From: Firm-08 sp045546995
GTDB taxonomy: Bacteria; Bacillota; Clostridia; Oscillospirales; QAKW01
Assembly (NCBI GenBank): GCA_045546995.1
Contig: JAZQDW010000055.1
Location: forward strand, 1-64,000
Direction of reading: 5' to 3'
DNA: 64,000 bases
Shown here piece by piece: positions 41,294 to 50,391 of the stretch. The translations under genes and the position numbers were made by a program. The notes below the pieces were generated by a model. The model saw only the letters and a program-made list of their open reading frames with translations. It ran no database searches and had not been told where the DNA came from. How positions within the stretch are numbered: position 1 is the stretch's first letter; every line of letters begins with the position of its first letter.

Positions 41294-42844
41294 ATGAAAA
41301 AATTACAAATGAATAAAGGTAGCTCCACGCTAAATTTTATTGGAAATCTTTGTGCTTTTTTTATTACTTATTCGATTGGTTTTTTCCTTTCCCCCTATAT
41401 CGTTGGGATCTTAGGGGAGGAGGCATATGGCTTTGTATCTCTGGCGCAGAATTTTACAAATTACATTTCTATTGTAACAGTATCTCTTAACGCGCTTGCC
41501 AGCCGATTTGTCTCTATTGCCATTTACCAAAAAGATATTGAAAAGGCAAAGCGGTACTATTCTTCTGTTATAATTTCAAACGTTGTTTTATCGGCGGTTC
41601 TGATTATTCCGTGCACGTTGTTGATTTTGAATCTTGAGCGGATTATTTCCGTGCCTGTCGGTATGGTGACGGACGTCAAAATATTATTTGCCGTTATTTT
41701 TGCAGGTTTCTTTATTTCATTGTTGACCTCACTGTTTTCGGTTGGCGTATTTGTTGAAAACAGATTGTATTTGACAGCACGGCACAATGCTGAGGCGGGG
41801 ATATTGAGACTTGCCTTGACCATTTTGCTTTTAAAGTATTTTGCGGCAAACGTCGTGGTCATCGGTGTGGTCTCTGTCGTTTGTAATATATATGTAATTC
41901 TATGGCAGCGGTACTACTTGCGTAAATTTCAGCCGGAGCTTCGCGTTCAATTTAACCTATTTGACAAGACAAAGGTTGTTGAACTGGTTAAATCCGGCGC
42001 CTGGAATTTGGTGAGCCAGTTGAGTTATTTTTTAAATGCCGGATTCGATTTGTTGCTTGCCAATCAGTTTATCAGTTCATCAGCAATGGGTGTTTTGTCT
42101 ATTGCCGGCACCCTTCCGTCCATGATTCGTTCGATTTTTGGTTCGGTGTCATCATCATTTACGCCCAATTTGACCAAAAATTATGCGGAAAAGAATCATG
42201 ATGCGATTTTAAAGGAAATTATATATTCCAGTAAGATGATGAATTTGGTTTTGATTGTTCCGCTTGCAGGGCTTACGATTTTTGGCACCGAATTTTATGC
42301 ATTGTGGCAGCCAACGCAAGATGCATCGGTGCTTCATTTGCTGTCGGTCATTCGAATTTTTACGCTTACGTTTACTGCCGGCCTTGCGTCGGTTCACGAA
42401 ATTTTTACGATCGCCAATAAGTTAAAGGCGCAATCCATTGCCACACTGCTTTCGGGCGTGGGTAATATTGCTTTGGTATTCGTGCTTGTTAATACAACTG
42501 ATTTGGGCGTTTATGCCATTGCCGGATCTGCTGTTGTTATGGACTTAATCCGCAACTTTACCTTCACCATTCCGTATGCTGCCAAATGTATCAATCAAAA
42601 GGCCGTTTCCTTATATTTGATCGTTTTTAGGGCGTTTGGAATTTATGTCTTGATATGTGGTTTGTTCTATTGTATTGATAAGATATTTGCATTTGCTACC
42701 GGTTGGCTTGGATTGATTTTGTGTGCGGCGGTTTGCGCTTTGATCGGTTACGTTTTGGTGGCGTTATTATTATTGGGCTGGAAGGATTCAAAAACACTTG
42801 CGCAAAAACTGATTCGTAAGTTTTTAAGAAGAGGCGCAAACTAA
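41294..42844 (+). CDS. Wzx-like oligosaccharide flippase
   Basis: A 516-residue membrane protein of the polysaccharide transport (MOP) family, with about twelve to fourteen helices. It begins NFIGNLCAFFITYSIGFFLSPYIVGILGEEAYGF, the conserved first helices, and contains NAGFDLLLANQFISSSAMGVLSIAGTLPSMI mid-protein. It should flip the lipid-linked repeat unit across the membrane before polymerisation by the Wzy-like protein. ATG 41294 follows AGGAGCGCAATAT; the longer frame upstream overlaps the preceding gene. Confidence 0.88.
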   Translation: MKKLQMNKGSSTLNFIGNLCAFFITYSIGFFLSPYIVGILGEEAYGFVSLAQNFTNYISIVTVSLNALASRFVSIAIYQKDIEKAKRYYSSVIISNVVLSAVLIIPCTLLILNLERIISVPVGMVTDVKILFAVIFAGFFISLLTSLFSVGVFVENRLYLTARHNAEAGILRLALTILLLKYFAANVVVIGVVSVVCNIYVILWQRYYLRKFQPELRVQFNLFDKTKVVELVKSGAWNLVSQLSYFLNAGFDLLLANQFISSSAMGVLSIAGTLPSMIRSIFGSVSSSFTPNLTKNYAEKNHDAILKEIIYSSKMMNLVLIVPLAGLTIFGTEFYALWQPTQDASVLHLLSVIRIFTLTFTAGLASVHEIFTIANKLKAQSIATLLSGVGNIALVFVLVNTTDLGVYAIAGSAVVMDLIRNFTFTIPYAAKCINQKAVSLYLIVFRAFGIYVLICGLFYCIDKIFAFATGWLGLILCAAVCALIGYVLVALLLLGWKDSKTLAQKLIRKFLRRGAN

Positions 42845-42866
42845 TAAAATTACAGGAGCTGAATGT

Positions 42867-44192
42867 ATGAAAAAAGTTGACGTTCTTTTTGTTTACGAGA
42901 CACGTGTTCGTGAGCTTGAGAGTATATGCTTGTTGAAGACTGCACTTGAACTGCGGGGATATAGCACGGCGATTTTAAATACTTGGAATGCGATCGGGCA
43001 AAAAGTACCTCCATATGATGCTAAGGTTGTTGTTGCTCCTTCTATGTATAATAACGGCATTTATGATTTTTTAAAAGAAATGTGTGGCGCCGTGCCGAAG
43101 GTGGTCAATTTGCAATGGGAACAGATCGGTCCTGTTGGCGATGAGGAGCGCGAAGATGCCTGGTATATCCTAAAAGACCTGGCAAAGCAGTGTATGCATA
43201 TTTGTTGGGGGCCGGCTACTTACGAACGTCTCCAAAATCGTGCTGGGATAGATGTTGAGCATTTGTGCCTTGCCGGACAGCCTGCTTTTGACTTTTGTAA
43301 ACCTGAATACCGTAATTATTATGAGAGCAAGGAAGCGATCCTTGAACGATTTGGTATTCCCGCCGACAAGGAACTCAATTTGTTTATTTCCTCTTTTTCT
43401 TATGTTGACTTGCCGGAACGGTTGGAAAAAGAGAGTTTGTTTAGTGAGGTGGACGCCTTTATTGACGTTTCCTGCAATTCTTTTGCAAAAATGCTTGAAT
43501 GGTTTGATCGCTTTTTAAGCGAAAATCCATCGCAGGCATTGGTATATCGCCCTCATCCGTCAGAGGCACAAAACGACCGATTGATGGCTTTGGCAAAAAA
43601 ATATCCGGAGCAGTTGTTTGTTATCGGTGACCTATCCGTAAAACAATGGATTGCGGTTTCTGACAGAATTTACACTTGGTTTAGCACCGCTTCAGCAGAG
43701 GCGTATGCTTTTGGCAAGCCGATTGCGGTTTTGCGACCGATTCCGATTCCGTTAAGTCTTGAAACCTCTCTGTTGCAAAACGTTGAAAAAGTCGACTCTT
43801 ACGAAGCTTTTGTGGCTACGCTCAAGGATGGTTGTTGCCAATCTTTAAGTGAAAAAGATTTTCTGAGGTATTACCGGTATGACGAGACACCGGCCTATGT
43901 GCGTATTGCAGATGCAATTGAAAAGGTGTACCGAGATGATGCTTATTTGATCGTAGATGATCGGCCGAAGGCTAAGGTAAGTGCGATACAAAAAATCAAA
44001 ACAACCGCGCATAACTTTGTGGGATTTTTTGCCGATCGCCTACCGAAGAGTATTGCGTTTCTTGATAAATACAGAAGTCATGATGAGCTTGACGAGTATT
44101 CAATCAACAGACAACGTACCTCCTATGTTAGTGGACAGGAACTTTCCGAAATGCAGGCAAAAATAATGTCAGTATTTTTTGCTGAAAAGTAG
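42867..44192 (+). CDS. Surface carbohydrate biosynthesis protein (GT-B like)
   Basis: The 441-residue protein resembles the surface-carbohydrate-biosynthesis family related to glycerophosphotransferases and KpsS-type proteins. Supporting features are FVYETRVRELESICLLKTALE at the N-terminus, KVVVAPSMYNN, KVVNLQWEQIGPVGDEE, ALVYRPHPSEAQ and YTWFSTASAEAYAFGKPIAVL, which are the GT-B nucleotide-binding features of that group. It may add a glycerol-phosphate-like or NulO unit; the neighbouring CMP-nonulosonate genes make a nonulosonate transferase one reasonable guess. Confidence 0.75.
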   Translation: MKKVDVLFVYETRVRELESICLLKTALELRGYSTAILNTWNAIGQKVPPYDAKVVVAPSMYNNGIYDFLKEMCGAVPKVVNLQWEQIGPVGDEEREDAWYILKDLAKQCMHICWGPATYERLQNRAGIDVEHLCLAGQPAFDFCKPEYRNYYESKEAILERFGIPADKELNLFISSFSYVDLPERLEKESLFSEVDAFIDVSCNSFAKMLEWFDRFLSENPSQALVYRPHPSEAQNDRLMALAKKYPEQLFVIGDLSVKQWIAVSDRIYTWFSTASAEAYAFGKPIAVLRPIPIPLSLETSLLQNVEKVDSYEAFVATLKDGCCQSLSEKDFLRYYRYDETPAYVRIADAIEKVYRDDAYLIVDDRPKAKVSAIQKIKTTAHNFVGFFADRLPKSIAFLDKYRSHDELDEYSINRQRTSYVSGQELSEMQAKIMSVFFAEK

Positions 44193-44206
44193 AAAGGAAA
44201 ATCAGT

Positions 44207-45808
44207 ATGAAAATTTTGGCAGTCATTCCGGCGCGCGCCGGTTCAAAGGGGATTCCGAATAAGAATATTCGTATTATCGGCGGACATCCCATGATTTATT
44301 ATGCAATCCGTAATGCAAAAAAATCAAAGTATATTACGGACGTTATCGTTACCACGGATTCTGAAGCAGTAAAAACCATCGCACAACAAATGGGCGTTGG
44401 GTTTAAATGGCGCGATCAGCATCTGTGCGGTGATGCGGTGACGCTTGACAGTGTAATCGCGGATGCGATTCCTGATGGTGAATCCTGGGATTATATTGTG
44501 ACTATGCAACCCACGTCGCCTACATTGAGCGTTGAAACTTTGGATGCGGCTATCAGTCATTCTATTGAACATGGCTTTGATACGGTGATTTCTGCCATCA
44601 ACGCTCCACACCTTTCCTGGGGTGAAGAAAACGGTGTGAAAAGACCGAACTATACGCAACGCCTCAATCGTCAGTATTTGCCGCCTCACTATTTAGAAAC
44701 CGGTGCTTTTGTGATTTCAAAAGCGTCTGTTGTTACCCCGGAAACGCGTATCGGAGAGCGTGTAGACGTTTATGAAATTCCGGAAGCGGAGGCATGTGAC
44801 GTTGACACTTTTGCTGATTTGCAAACCGTTGCTGCCACCTTGGAACGAAAAAGCGTTGCCATATACGTTAACGGGAATAATAAGCGTGGCATTGGTCATA
44901 TTTACCGTGCATTGGAACTTGCTGACGAATTTTTTGTTAAGCCGGATATTTATTATGATATAAACCAAACGGATGTTTCCGTGTTTGGCGAAACTACGCA
45001 CAATCTGATCCCCGTCAACGGTATTCACGAATTGTTTGATATTTGCAAACAGAAACAGTACGGAATTTTTATTAATGATATTCTGACAACATCAATCGAT
45101 TATATGATTGGTTTGCGCAGTGCTTTGCCGAATGCCAAAATCATTAATTTTGAGGATGATGGTGAAGGCATTATTAAAGCAGATCTGGTGTTTAACGCTT
45201 TGTTATGTGATGATGATTTTCCGCATATTTATACCGGATATAAATATTATATCGCTAATAAAATGTTTATGTTTTATAATCCAATTGAAATTCAAGAACG
45301 AGTTAAACGAGTATTTGTTTCATTTGGTGGAGCTGATCCGCAAAACTATTCTGACAGACTGCTGAAGATTATCGCGCGACCTCAATATGCAGAGTATCAT
45401 TTTACGGTTGTGCTTGGTCGCGCCAAACAAAATGTGGATGAGTTGCTTGGGTTTAATCAATATGACCACATTGATGTTCTTTATGATGCGCAAAATATGC
45501 CCGAGCTGATGTCAGGATGCGATATCGGCGTTACCTCGAGAGGTAGAACCGGATATGAGCTGGCGATGCTTGGAATCCCTACTTTTGCAATGGCACAGAA
45601 TAAACGGGAAGAAAAACACGGATTTGTTAGCAATGAAAACGGCTTTGGATATATTGGCTTAAATCCTGCGGATGAGGTAATAGAGGCAAATTTACAGATG
45701 TATTTAAAAATGAGCCAATCTACAAGACAGTATTATCAGGATATGCTGTTACAGCATAACCTGCGTGATGGGCGCAAACACGTTATGTCATTGATTCATA
45801 ATATTTAA
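44207..45808 (+). CDS. Fused CMP-nonulosonate synthetase and PseG-like UDP-sugar hydrolase
   Basis: The 533-residue fusion has an N-terminal cytidylyltransferase of the NeuA/PseF type (1-215: IPARAGSKGIPNKN, VTTDSEAV, TMQPTSPTLSVETLD, ETGAFVISK), which activates a nine-carbon sugar acid with CTP. The C-terminal part (216-533) is a PseG-like UDP-sugar hydrolase/glycosyltransferase fold with YVNGNNKRGIGHIYRALEL carrying the catalytic His231, VFVSFGGADPQNYSDRLL and DIGVTSRGRTGYELAMLG. Normally PseF and PseG are separate proteins acting before and after the NeuB/PseI step. The product suggests a pseudaminic- or legionaminic-acid-like residue. Confidence 0.9.
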   Translation: MKILAVIPARAGSKGIPNKNIRIIGGHPMIYYAIRNAKKSKYITDVIVTTDSEAVKTIAQQMGVGFKWRDQHLCGDAVTLDSVIADAIPDGESWDYIVTMQPTSPTLSVETLDAAISHSIEHGFDTVISAINAPHLSWGEENGVKRPNYTQRLNRQYLPPHYLETGAFVISKASVVTPETRIGERVDVYEIPEAEACDVDTFADLQTVAATLERKSVAIYVNGNNKRGIGHIYRALELADEFFVKPDIYYDINQTDVSVFGETTHNLIPVNGIHELFDICKQKQYGIFINDILTTSIDYMIGLRSALPNAKIINFEDDGEGIIKADLVFNALLCDDDFPHIYTGYKYYIANKMFMFYNPIEIQERVKRVFVSFGGADPQNYSDRLLKIIARPQYAEYHFTVVLGRAKQNVDELLGFNQYDHIDVLYDAQNMPELMSGCDIGVTSRGRTGYELAMLGIPTFAMAQNKREEKHGFVSNENGFGYIGLNPADEVIEANLQMYLKMSQSTRQYYQDMLLQHNLRDGRKHVMSLIHNI

Positions 45809-45833
45809 TTATAACTAAAAGGATGGAATAAAC

Positions 45834-46871
45834 ATGAAACAACCTTATGTAATAGCAGAAATTGGCGTTAATTTTTATGATACCGCAAAACAGCTGAGCA
45901 TTGCACCATTGGATGCGGCGAAGTTGTATATCAAAAATGCGGCTGAAGCTGGAGTTGACTGTGCAAAGTTTCAATCCTATAAGGCGGGTACAATTGTATC
46001 CAAAAATTCTCCGGCTTATTGGGATACCACCAAAGAGCCAACCAAAACACAGTATGAGTTATTTTTAAAACATGACGGTTTTAATGAATCTGATTACAGA
46101 GAATTGGCTGATTATGCGCATTCATTGGGCATTCATTTTACTTCAACACCGTTTGATTATAATTCTGCTGATTTCTTATATGATATGGTGGATTTTTATA
46201 AGATATCATCCTCTGACCTTACCAATTTGCCGTTTATTGCCCATATCGGAAGAAAAGGAAAACCGGTGTACGTATCTGTGGGCGCTGCTTATATGTCGGA
46301 AGTGGATGAAGCGGTTCGCACTTTGAAGGATGTTGGTTGCGAGGATATCGCATTGATGCACTGTGTTTTATCGTATCCGACCCAACAGGAAAATGCGAAT
46401 TTAAACGTAATCAAAACATTGAAAAGGTATTATCCGCAACTGAAGGTCGGCTATAGTGATCATGTTATCCCGGATGAAACAATGACGACATTGTCTACAG
46501 CCTATATTTTGGGCGCCGACATAATTGAAAAACACTTTACTCTGGATAAGACGTTGCCGGGCAACGATCATTATCACGCGGGCGATCCTGATGATTTTAG
46601 AAAGGCAATCAATAATTTCCGTTTGATCGACAGTATTTTGGGATCCGGCGAAAAGATTGTGTTACCTTGCGAACAGATTCCCAGAAAAGAAGCAAGAAGA
46701 TCTTTGGTACTGACTCGTGATATGAAGGCCGGCGAAATCATTGCCGAAAGTGATATTATGGCCAAACGGCCCGGTACGGGTATTGCTCCGAGATTTGCTG
46801 ATATTGTAATCGGCCGTGCGGTTAAGACCGATCTGGCAGAGGATACTGTTTTAACTTGGGAAATGATATAG
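45834..46871 (+). CDS. neuB: Nonulosonic acid synthase, NeuB/PseI family
   Basis: The 345-residue enzyme condenses phosphoenolpyruvate with a six-carbon N-acetyl sugar to give a nonulosonic acid. It shows AEIGVNFYDT, CAKFQSYKAGTIVS, HFTSTPFDYNSADFL, FYKISSSDLTNLPFI, LMHCVLSYPTQQENANL, VGYSDHVIPDE and a C-terminal SAF/antifreeze-like domain (LVLTRDMKAGEIIAESDI through VIGRAVK). Whether it makes pseudaminate, legionaminate or sialate cannot be decided from sequence. It lies 25 bp after the NeuA-PseG fusion. The genes for the preceding sugar (dehydratase, aminotransferase and acetyltransferase of the Pse or Leg pathway) are not visible in this window. Confidence 0.9.
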   Translation: MKQPYVIAEIGVNFYDTAKQLSIAPLDAAKLYIKNAAEAGVDCAKFQSYKAGTIVSKNSPAYWDTTKEPTKTQYELFLKHDGFNESDYRELADYAHSLGIHFTSTPFDYNSADFLYDMVDFYKISSSDLTNLPFIAHIGRKGKPVYVSVGAAYMSEVDEAVRTLKDVGCEDIALMHCVLSYPTQQENANLNVIKTLKRYYPQLKVGYSDHVIPDETMTTLSTAYILGADIIEKHFTLDKTLPGNDHYHAGDPDDFRKAINNFRLIDSILGSGEKIVLPCEQIPRKEARRSLVLTRDMKAGEIIAESDIMAKRPGTGIAPRFADIVIGRAVKTDLAEDTVLTWEMI

Positions 46872-46947
46872 TGAATTGTAAAGAAAACTGATTAAAGTAG
46901 TATCAAATTTAGAAAGTAGATTATTAAGTAAGACGGAGGAAAAATAA

Positions 46948-48000
46948 ATGTCACAATTTGAAGGGAAAACTTTACTGATCACCGGCGGTACCGGCAGTTT
47001 TGGTAACGCAGTTTTAAATCGTTTTCTTGCAACGGATATCGGAGAGATTCGTATTTTTTCCCGCGATGAGAAAAAACAGGATGATATGCGCCACGAATTT
47101 CAGGTGAAGTATCCGCAGTTTGCTGATAAAATTTCATTTTATATCGGTGACGTTCGTGACTTGCAAAGTGTTCGCAATGCAATGCACGGGGTGGATTACA
47201 TATTTCATGCGGCAGCCTTGAAGCAGGTGCCCAGTTGTGAGTTTTTTCCCGTAGAGGCAGTAAAAACAAACGTGTTGGGCACGGATAACGTTTTGACCGC
47301 TGCGATTGATGCCGGCGTTTCCAGCGTTATTTGTCTTTCAACGGATAAGGCGGCCTATCCTGTCAATGCAATGGGTACCAGCAAAGCAATGATGGAAAAA
47401 GTGGCGGTTGCCAAATCCCGCACCGTTTCTCCTGATAAAACAAAGATTTGTTGTACACGCTATGGCAACGTAATGTGTTCCAGAGGTTCGGTTATTCCGT
47501 TGTGGATCGAACAAATCAAAAACGGACAACCAATTACGTTGACCGAACCCGAAATGACACGGTTTATTATGTCTTTGGAGGAAGCAGTCGACCTGGTGCT
47601 GTTTGCTTTTGAAAACGGAACCAGCGGCGATATTTTGGTGCAGAAGGCGCCTGCGTGTACCATTGGTGTATTGGCGAAGGCTGTTTGTGAATTGTTTGGC
47701 GGCAAAGAAGAAAATATCAAGGTGATCGGTATTCGGCACGGCGAAAAAATGTATGAAACGTTGCTTACTAATGAGGAATGCGCCGGCGCTATTGATCTGG
47801 GCGATTTTTACCGTGTTCCCAGTGATAAACGCGGCTTGAATTATGATAAGTATTTCAGCGACGGCGACGTTTCCAGAAATCCGTTAACCGAATTCAACTC
47901 TAATAATACAGAGCTGTTGAGCGTTGAACAGGTGAAGGCAAAGCTGTTGGAGCTGCAATACATTCGCGACGAACTTGCAAGCCTTGAAGCGGCGGAGTAA
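46948..48000 (+). CDS. capE: UDP-GlcNAc 4,6-dehydratase/5-epimerase, CapE/FnlA type
   Basis: First enzyme of UDP-N-acetyl-L-fucosamine synthesis. The 350-residue SDR has the NAD loop TGGTGSFGNAVLNRF at 14-28, DVRDLQSVRNAM, and the altered catalytic triad STDKAAYPVNAMGTSKAMMEK in which Met takes the place of the usual Tyr before the Lys, as in the FlaA1/CapE group. It starts a three-gene module capE-capF-capG with short overlaps. A 76-bp gap separates it from neuB. Confidence 0.92.
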   Translation: MSQFEGKTLLITGGTGSFGNAVLNRFLATDIGEIRIFSRDEKKQDDMRHEFQVKYPQFADKISFYIGDVRDLQSVRNAMHGVDYIFHAAALKQVPSCEFFPVEAVKTNVLGTDNVLTAAIDAGVSSVICLSTDKAAYPVNAMGTSKAMMEKVAVAKSRTVSPDKTKICCTRYGNVMCSRGSVIPLWIEQIKNGQPITLTEPEMTRFIMSLEEAVDLVLFAFENGTSGDILVQKAPACTIGVLAKAVCELFGGKEENIKVIGIRHGEKMYETLLTNEECAGAIDLGDFYRVPSDKRGLNYDKYFSDGDVSRNPLTEFNSNNTELLSVEQVKAKLLELQYIRDELASLEAAE

Positions 48001-48004
48001 ATAT

Positions 48005-49207
48005 ATGAATATATTAGTTACCGGTGCTGCCGGATTTGTTGGTAAAAATCTGGTTGCGGCACTGCAGAATATTAAAGATAATAAGGATAGAACGCATCCG
48101 GACTTGCGGATAGATGAGTTATATCTTTATGACGTTAACACCGATCCGACGTTGCTTTCGGATTTTTGCAAAAACGCAGATTTTGTTTTTCATCTGGCCG
48201 GAGTAAACCGTCCTGAAAATCCGGAAGATTTTATGAAAGGAAATTTCGGATTTAGCTCAACTTTGCTTGAGCAACTTGAAAACTGTAACAACCATTGCCC
48301 TGTGATGCTTGCCAGTTCTTTGCAGGCAACGTTGGTGGGACGTTATGCGGACGGTGAGTACGGAAAAAGCAAAAAAGCAGGGGAGGATGTGTTTTTTGCG
48401 TACGGTCAGCGTTGCGGCGCCAATGTACTTGTTTACCGTTTTCCCAATTTGTTTGGCAAATGGTGTCGACCGAATTATAACAGCGCAGTCGCTACTTTCT
48501 GTAATAACATTGCCAACGACCTGCCTATTACAGTGAGCGATCCTGCCATTGAATTGGAACTGCTGTATATCGACGATCTGGTCGATGCAATGATTGCGGC
48601 GCTGGAGGGAACGGTGCGTCGTTGCAATTATAATGGTTTGACGGTATGCCCGGATGAGCAGGGGCAGTTCTGTTACGTTCCCGGTACACATCACGTGACG
48701 CTGGGGGAGATTGTTGCATTGTTAAATCGGTTTAAAAAACAACCGGACACGTTGCTGATGACTGAAATACCGTCAAATTCGTTTGCTAAAAAACTTTATT
48801 CAACTTATTTATCTTATCTTCCGCCGGACAAGGTTTGTTTTGATTTAAAAATGAATTGCGACGACCGTGGCAGTTTTACCGAATTGATGCGCACTGAAAA
48901 ATGCGGCCAGTTTTCGGTAAACGTTTCAAAGCCCGGTATTACCAAAGGACAACATTGGCATCACTCTAAATGGGAGTTTTTTATTGTTGTGGCCGGTCAC
49001 GGTCTGATTCAGCAACGCAAGATCGGTAGCGATGAGGTGCTGGAGTTTGAGGTGAGCGGCGACAAAATACAGGCCGTTCATATGTTGCCGGGGTATACCC
49101 ATAATATTATCAATCTTTCTGATGCGGAGAATTTGGTGACGGTTATGTGGGCCAACGAATGTTATGATCCCGGTCGACCCGATACTTTTTTTGAGGTGGT
49201 AAAATAA
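48005..49207 (+). CDS. capF: NADPH-dependent reductase/epimerase with cupin, CapF type
   Basis: The 400-residue bifunctional enzyme acts second in UDP-L-FucNAc synthesis. An N-terminal SDR domain (about 1-255) begins ILVTGAAGFVGKNLVAAL, and a C-terminal cupin (about 270-400) has GITKGQHWHHSKWEFFIVVAGH with the zinc-binding histidines that catalyse the 3-epimerisation. Both domains are complete. ATG 48005 follows the capE stop by four bases; an earlier in-frame codon lies inside capE and is unlikely. Confidence 0.92.
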   Translation: MNILVTGAAGFVGKNLVAALQNIKDNKDRTHPDLRIDELYLYDVNTDPTLLSDFCKNADFVFHLAGVNRPENPEDFMKGNFGFSSTLLEQLENCNNHCPVMLASSLQATLVGRYADGEYGKSKKAGEDVFFAYGQRCGANVLVYRFPNLFGKWCRPNYNSAVATFCNNIANDLPITVSDPAIELELLYIDDLVDAMIAALEGTVRRCNYNGLTVCPDEQGQFCYVPGTHHVTLGEIVALLNRFKKQPDTLLMTEIPSNSFAKKLYSTYLSYLPPDKVCFDLKMNCDDRGSFTELMRTEKCGQFSVNVSKPGITKGQHWHHSKWEFFIVVAGHGLIQQRKIGSDEVLEFEVSGDKIQAVHMLPGYTHNIINLSDAENLVTVMWANECYDPGRPDTFFEVVK

Positions 49208-50391
49208 TGGACATTAAACTTGATTATTCTGACGTACAGTTTAAAAACAATGGTAAGCTGAAACTTCTGATCATCGTAGGTACCCGCCCCGAGATCATTC
49301 GTCTGGCGGCAGTAATCAATAAGTGCCGAAAATATTTTGACTGTATTTTGGCGCATACCGGGCAGAACTACGATTACAATTTGAACGGCGTGTTTTTCAG
49401 AGATCTCAAGTTGGAACAGCCCGAAGTTTATATGGATGCAGTTGGTGATGATCTGGGTGCGACGGTTGGCAATATTATTAATTGTTCGTATAAGTTGATG
49501 AATCAGATCAAGCCGGATGCGTTGTTGATTCTCGGTGATACCAACTCTTGTTTGTCAGCTATTGCAGCAAAGCGGTTGCATATTCCGATTTTTCATATGG
49601 AAGCCGGTAATCGCTGCAAGGATGAGTGTCTGCCGGAAGAAACCAACCGCAGAATCGTCGATATTATTTCGGACGTTAATCTTGCTTATTCCGAACACGC
49701 CCGTCGCTATCTTCACGAGTGTGGTCTGCCGAAAGAACGCACATACGTGACCGGATCGCCTATGGCGGAAGTTTTGCACGAAAATCTGGCGGAGATCCGG
49801 GCCAGCGATATTCACGATCGTTTGGGCCTTGAAAAGGGTAAGTACATTTTGCTTTCTGCTCATCGTGAGGAGAATATTGATACCGAAAAGAATTTTCTGT
49901 CTTTGTTTAATGCGATCAATGCTATGGCGCAAAAATATCAGCTGCCCATTTTGTATTCCTGTCATCCTCGTTCTAAAAAACGTTTGGAGCAGACCGGTTT
50001 TCAGCTGGATCCTCTGGTAATTCAGCACGAGCCCTTGGGCTTCCACGATTACAATTGTCTGCAATCTAACGCCTTTGCCGTTATTTCAGATAGTGGCACT
50101 TTGCCGGAGGAGAGCTCCTTTTTTACCTCCGTCGGCACACCATTTCCGGCGGTTTGCATCCGCACCTCTACCGAACGGCCGGAAGCGCTGGATAAGGCTT
50201 GTTTTGTATTGGCCGGTATTGATGAAACCTCTTTGTTGCAGGCGGTGGATACGGCATTGCTGATGCATCAAAACGGTGATGACGGTATTCCGGTGCCCAC
50301 CTATGTAGAAGAAAATGTTTCTACAAAAGTGGTCAAGATCATCCAATCCTATACCGGAATTGTAAATAAAATGGTGTGGAGAAAGTTTTGA
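49207..50391 (+). CDS. capG: UDP-N-acetyl sugar 2-epimerase, CapG/FnlC type
   Basis: The 394-residue enzyme belongs to the WecB/UDP-GlcNAc 2-epimerase fold and as third gene of the module performs the last step to UDP-L-FucNAc. Motifs are IVGTRPEIIRLAAVI, CILAHTGQNYDYNLNGVFF, ILGDTNSCLSAIAAKR, HMEAGNRCKDECLPEETNRRI, SAHREENID and ISDSGTLPEESSFF. It overlaps the capF stop codon (TAATG). Confidence 0.92.
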   Translation: MDIKLDYSDVQFKNNGKLKLLIIVGTRPEIIRLAAVINKCRKYFDCILAHTGQNYDYNLNGVFFRDLKLEQPEVYMDAVGDDLGATVGNIINCSYKLMNQIKPDALLILGDTNSCLSAIAAKRLHIPIFHMEAGNRCKDECLPEETNRRIVDIISDVNLAYSEHARRYLHECGLPKERTYVTGSPMAEVLHENLAEIRASDIHDRLGLEKGKYILLSAHREENIDTEKNFLSLFNAINAMAQKYQLPILYSCHPRSKKRLEQTGFQLDPLVIQHEPLGFHDYNCLQSNAFAVISDSGTLPEESSFFTSVGTPFPAVCIRTSTERPEALDKACFVLAGIDETSLLQAVDTALLMHQNGDDGIPVPTYVEENVSTKVVKIIQSYTGIVNKMVWRKF

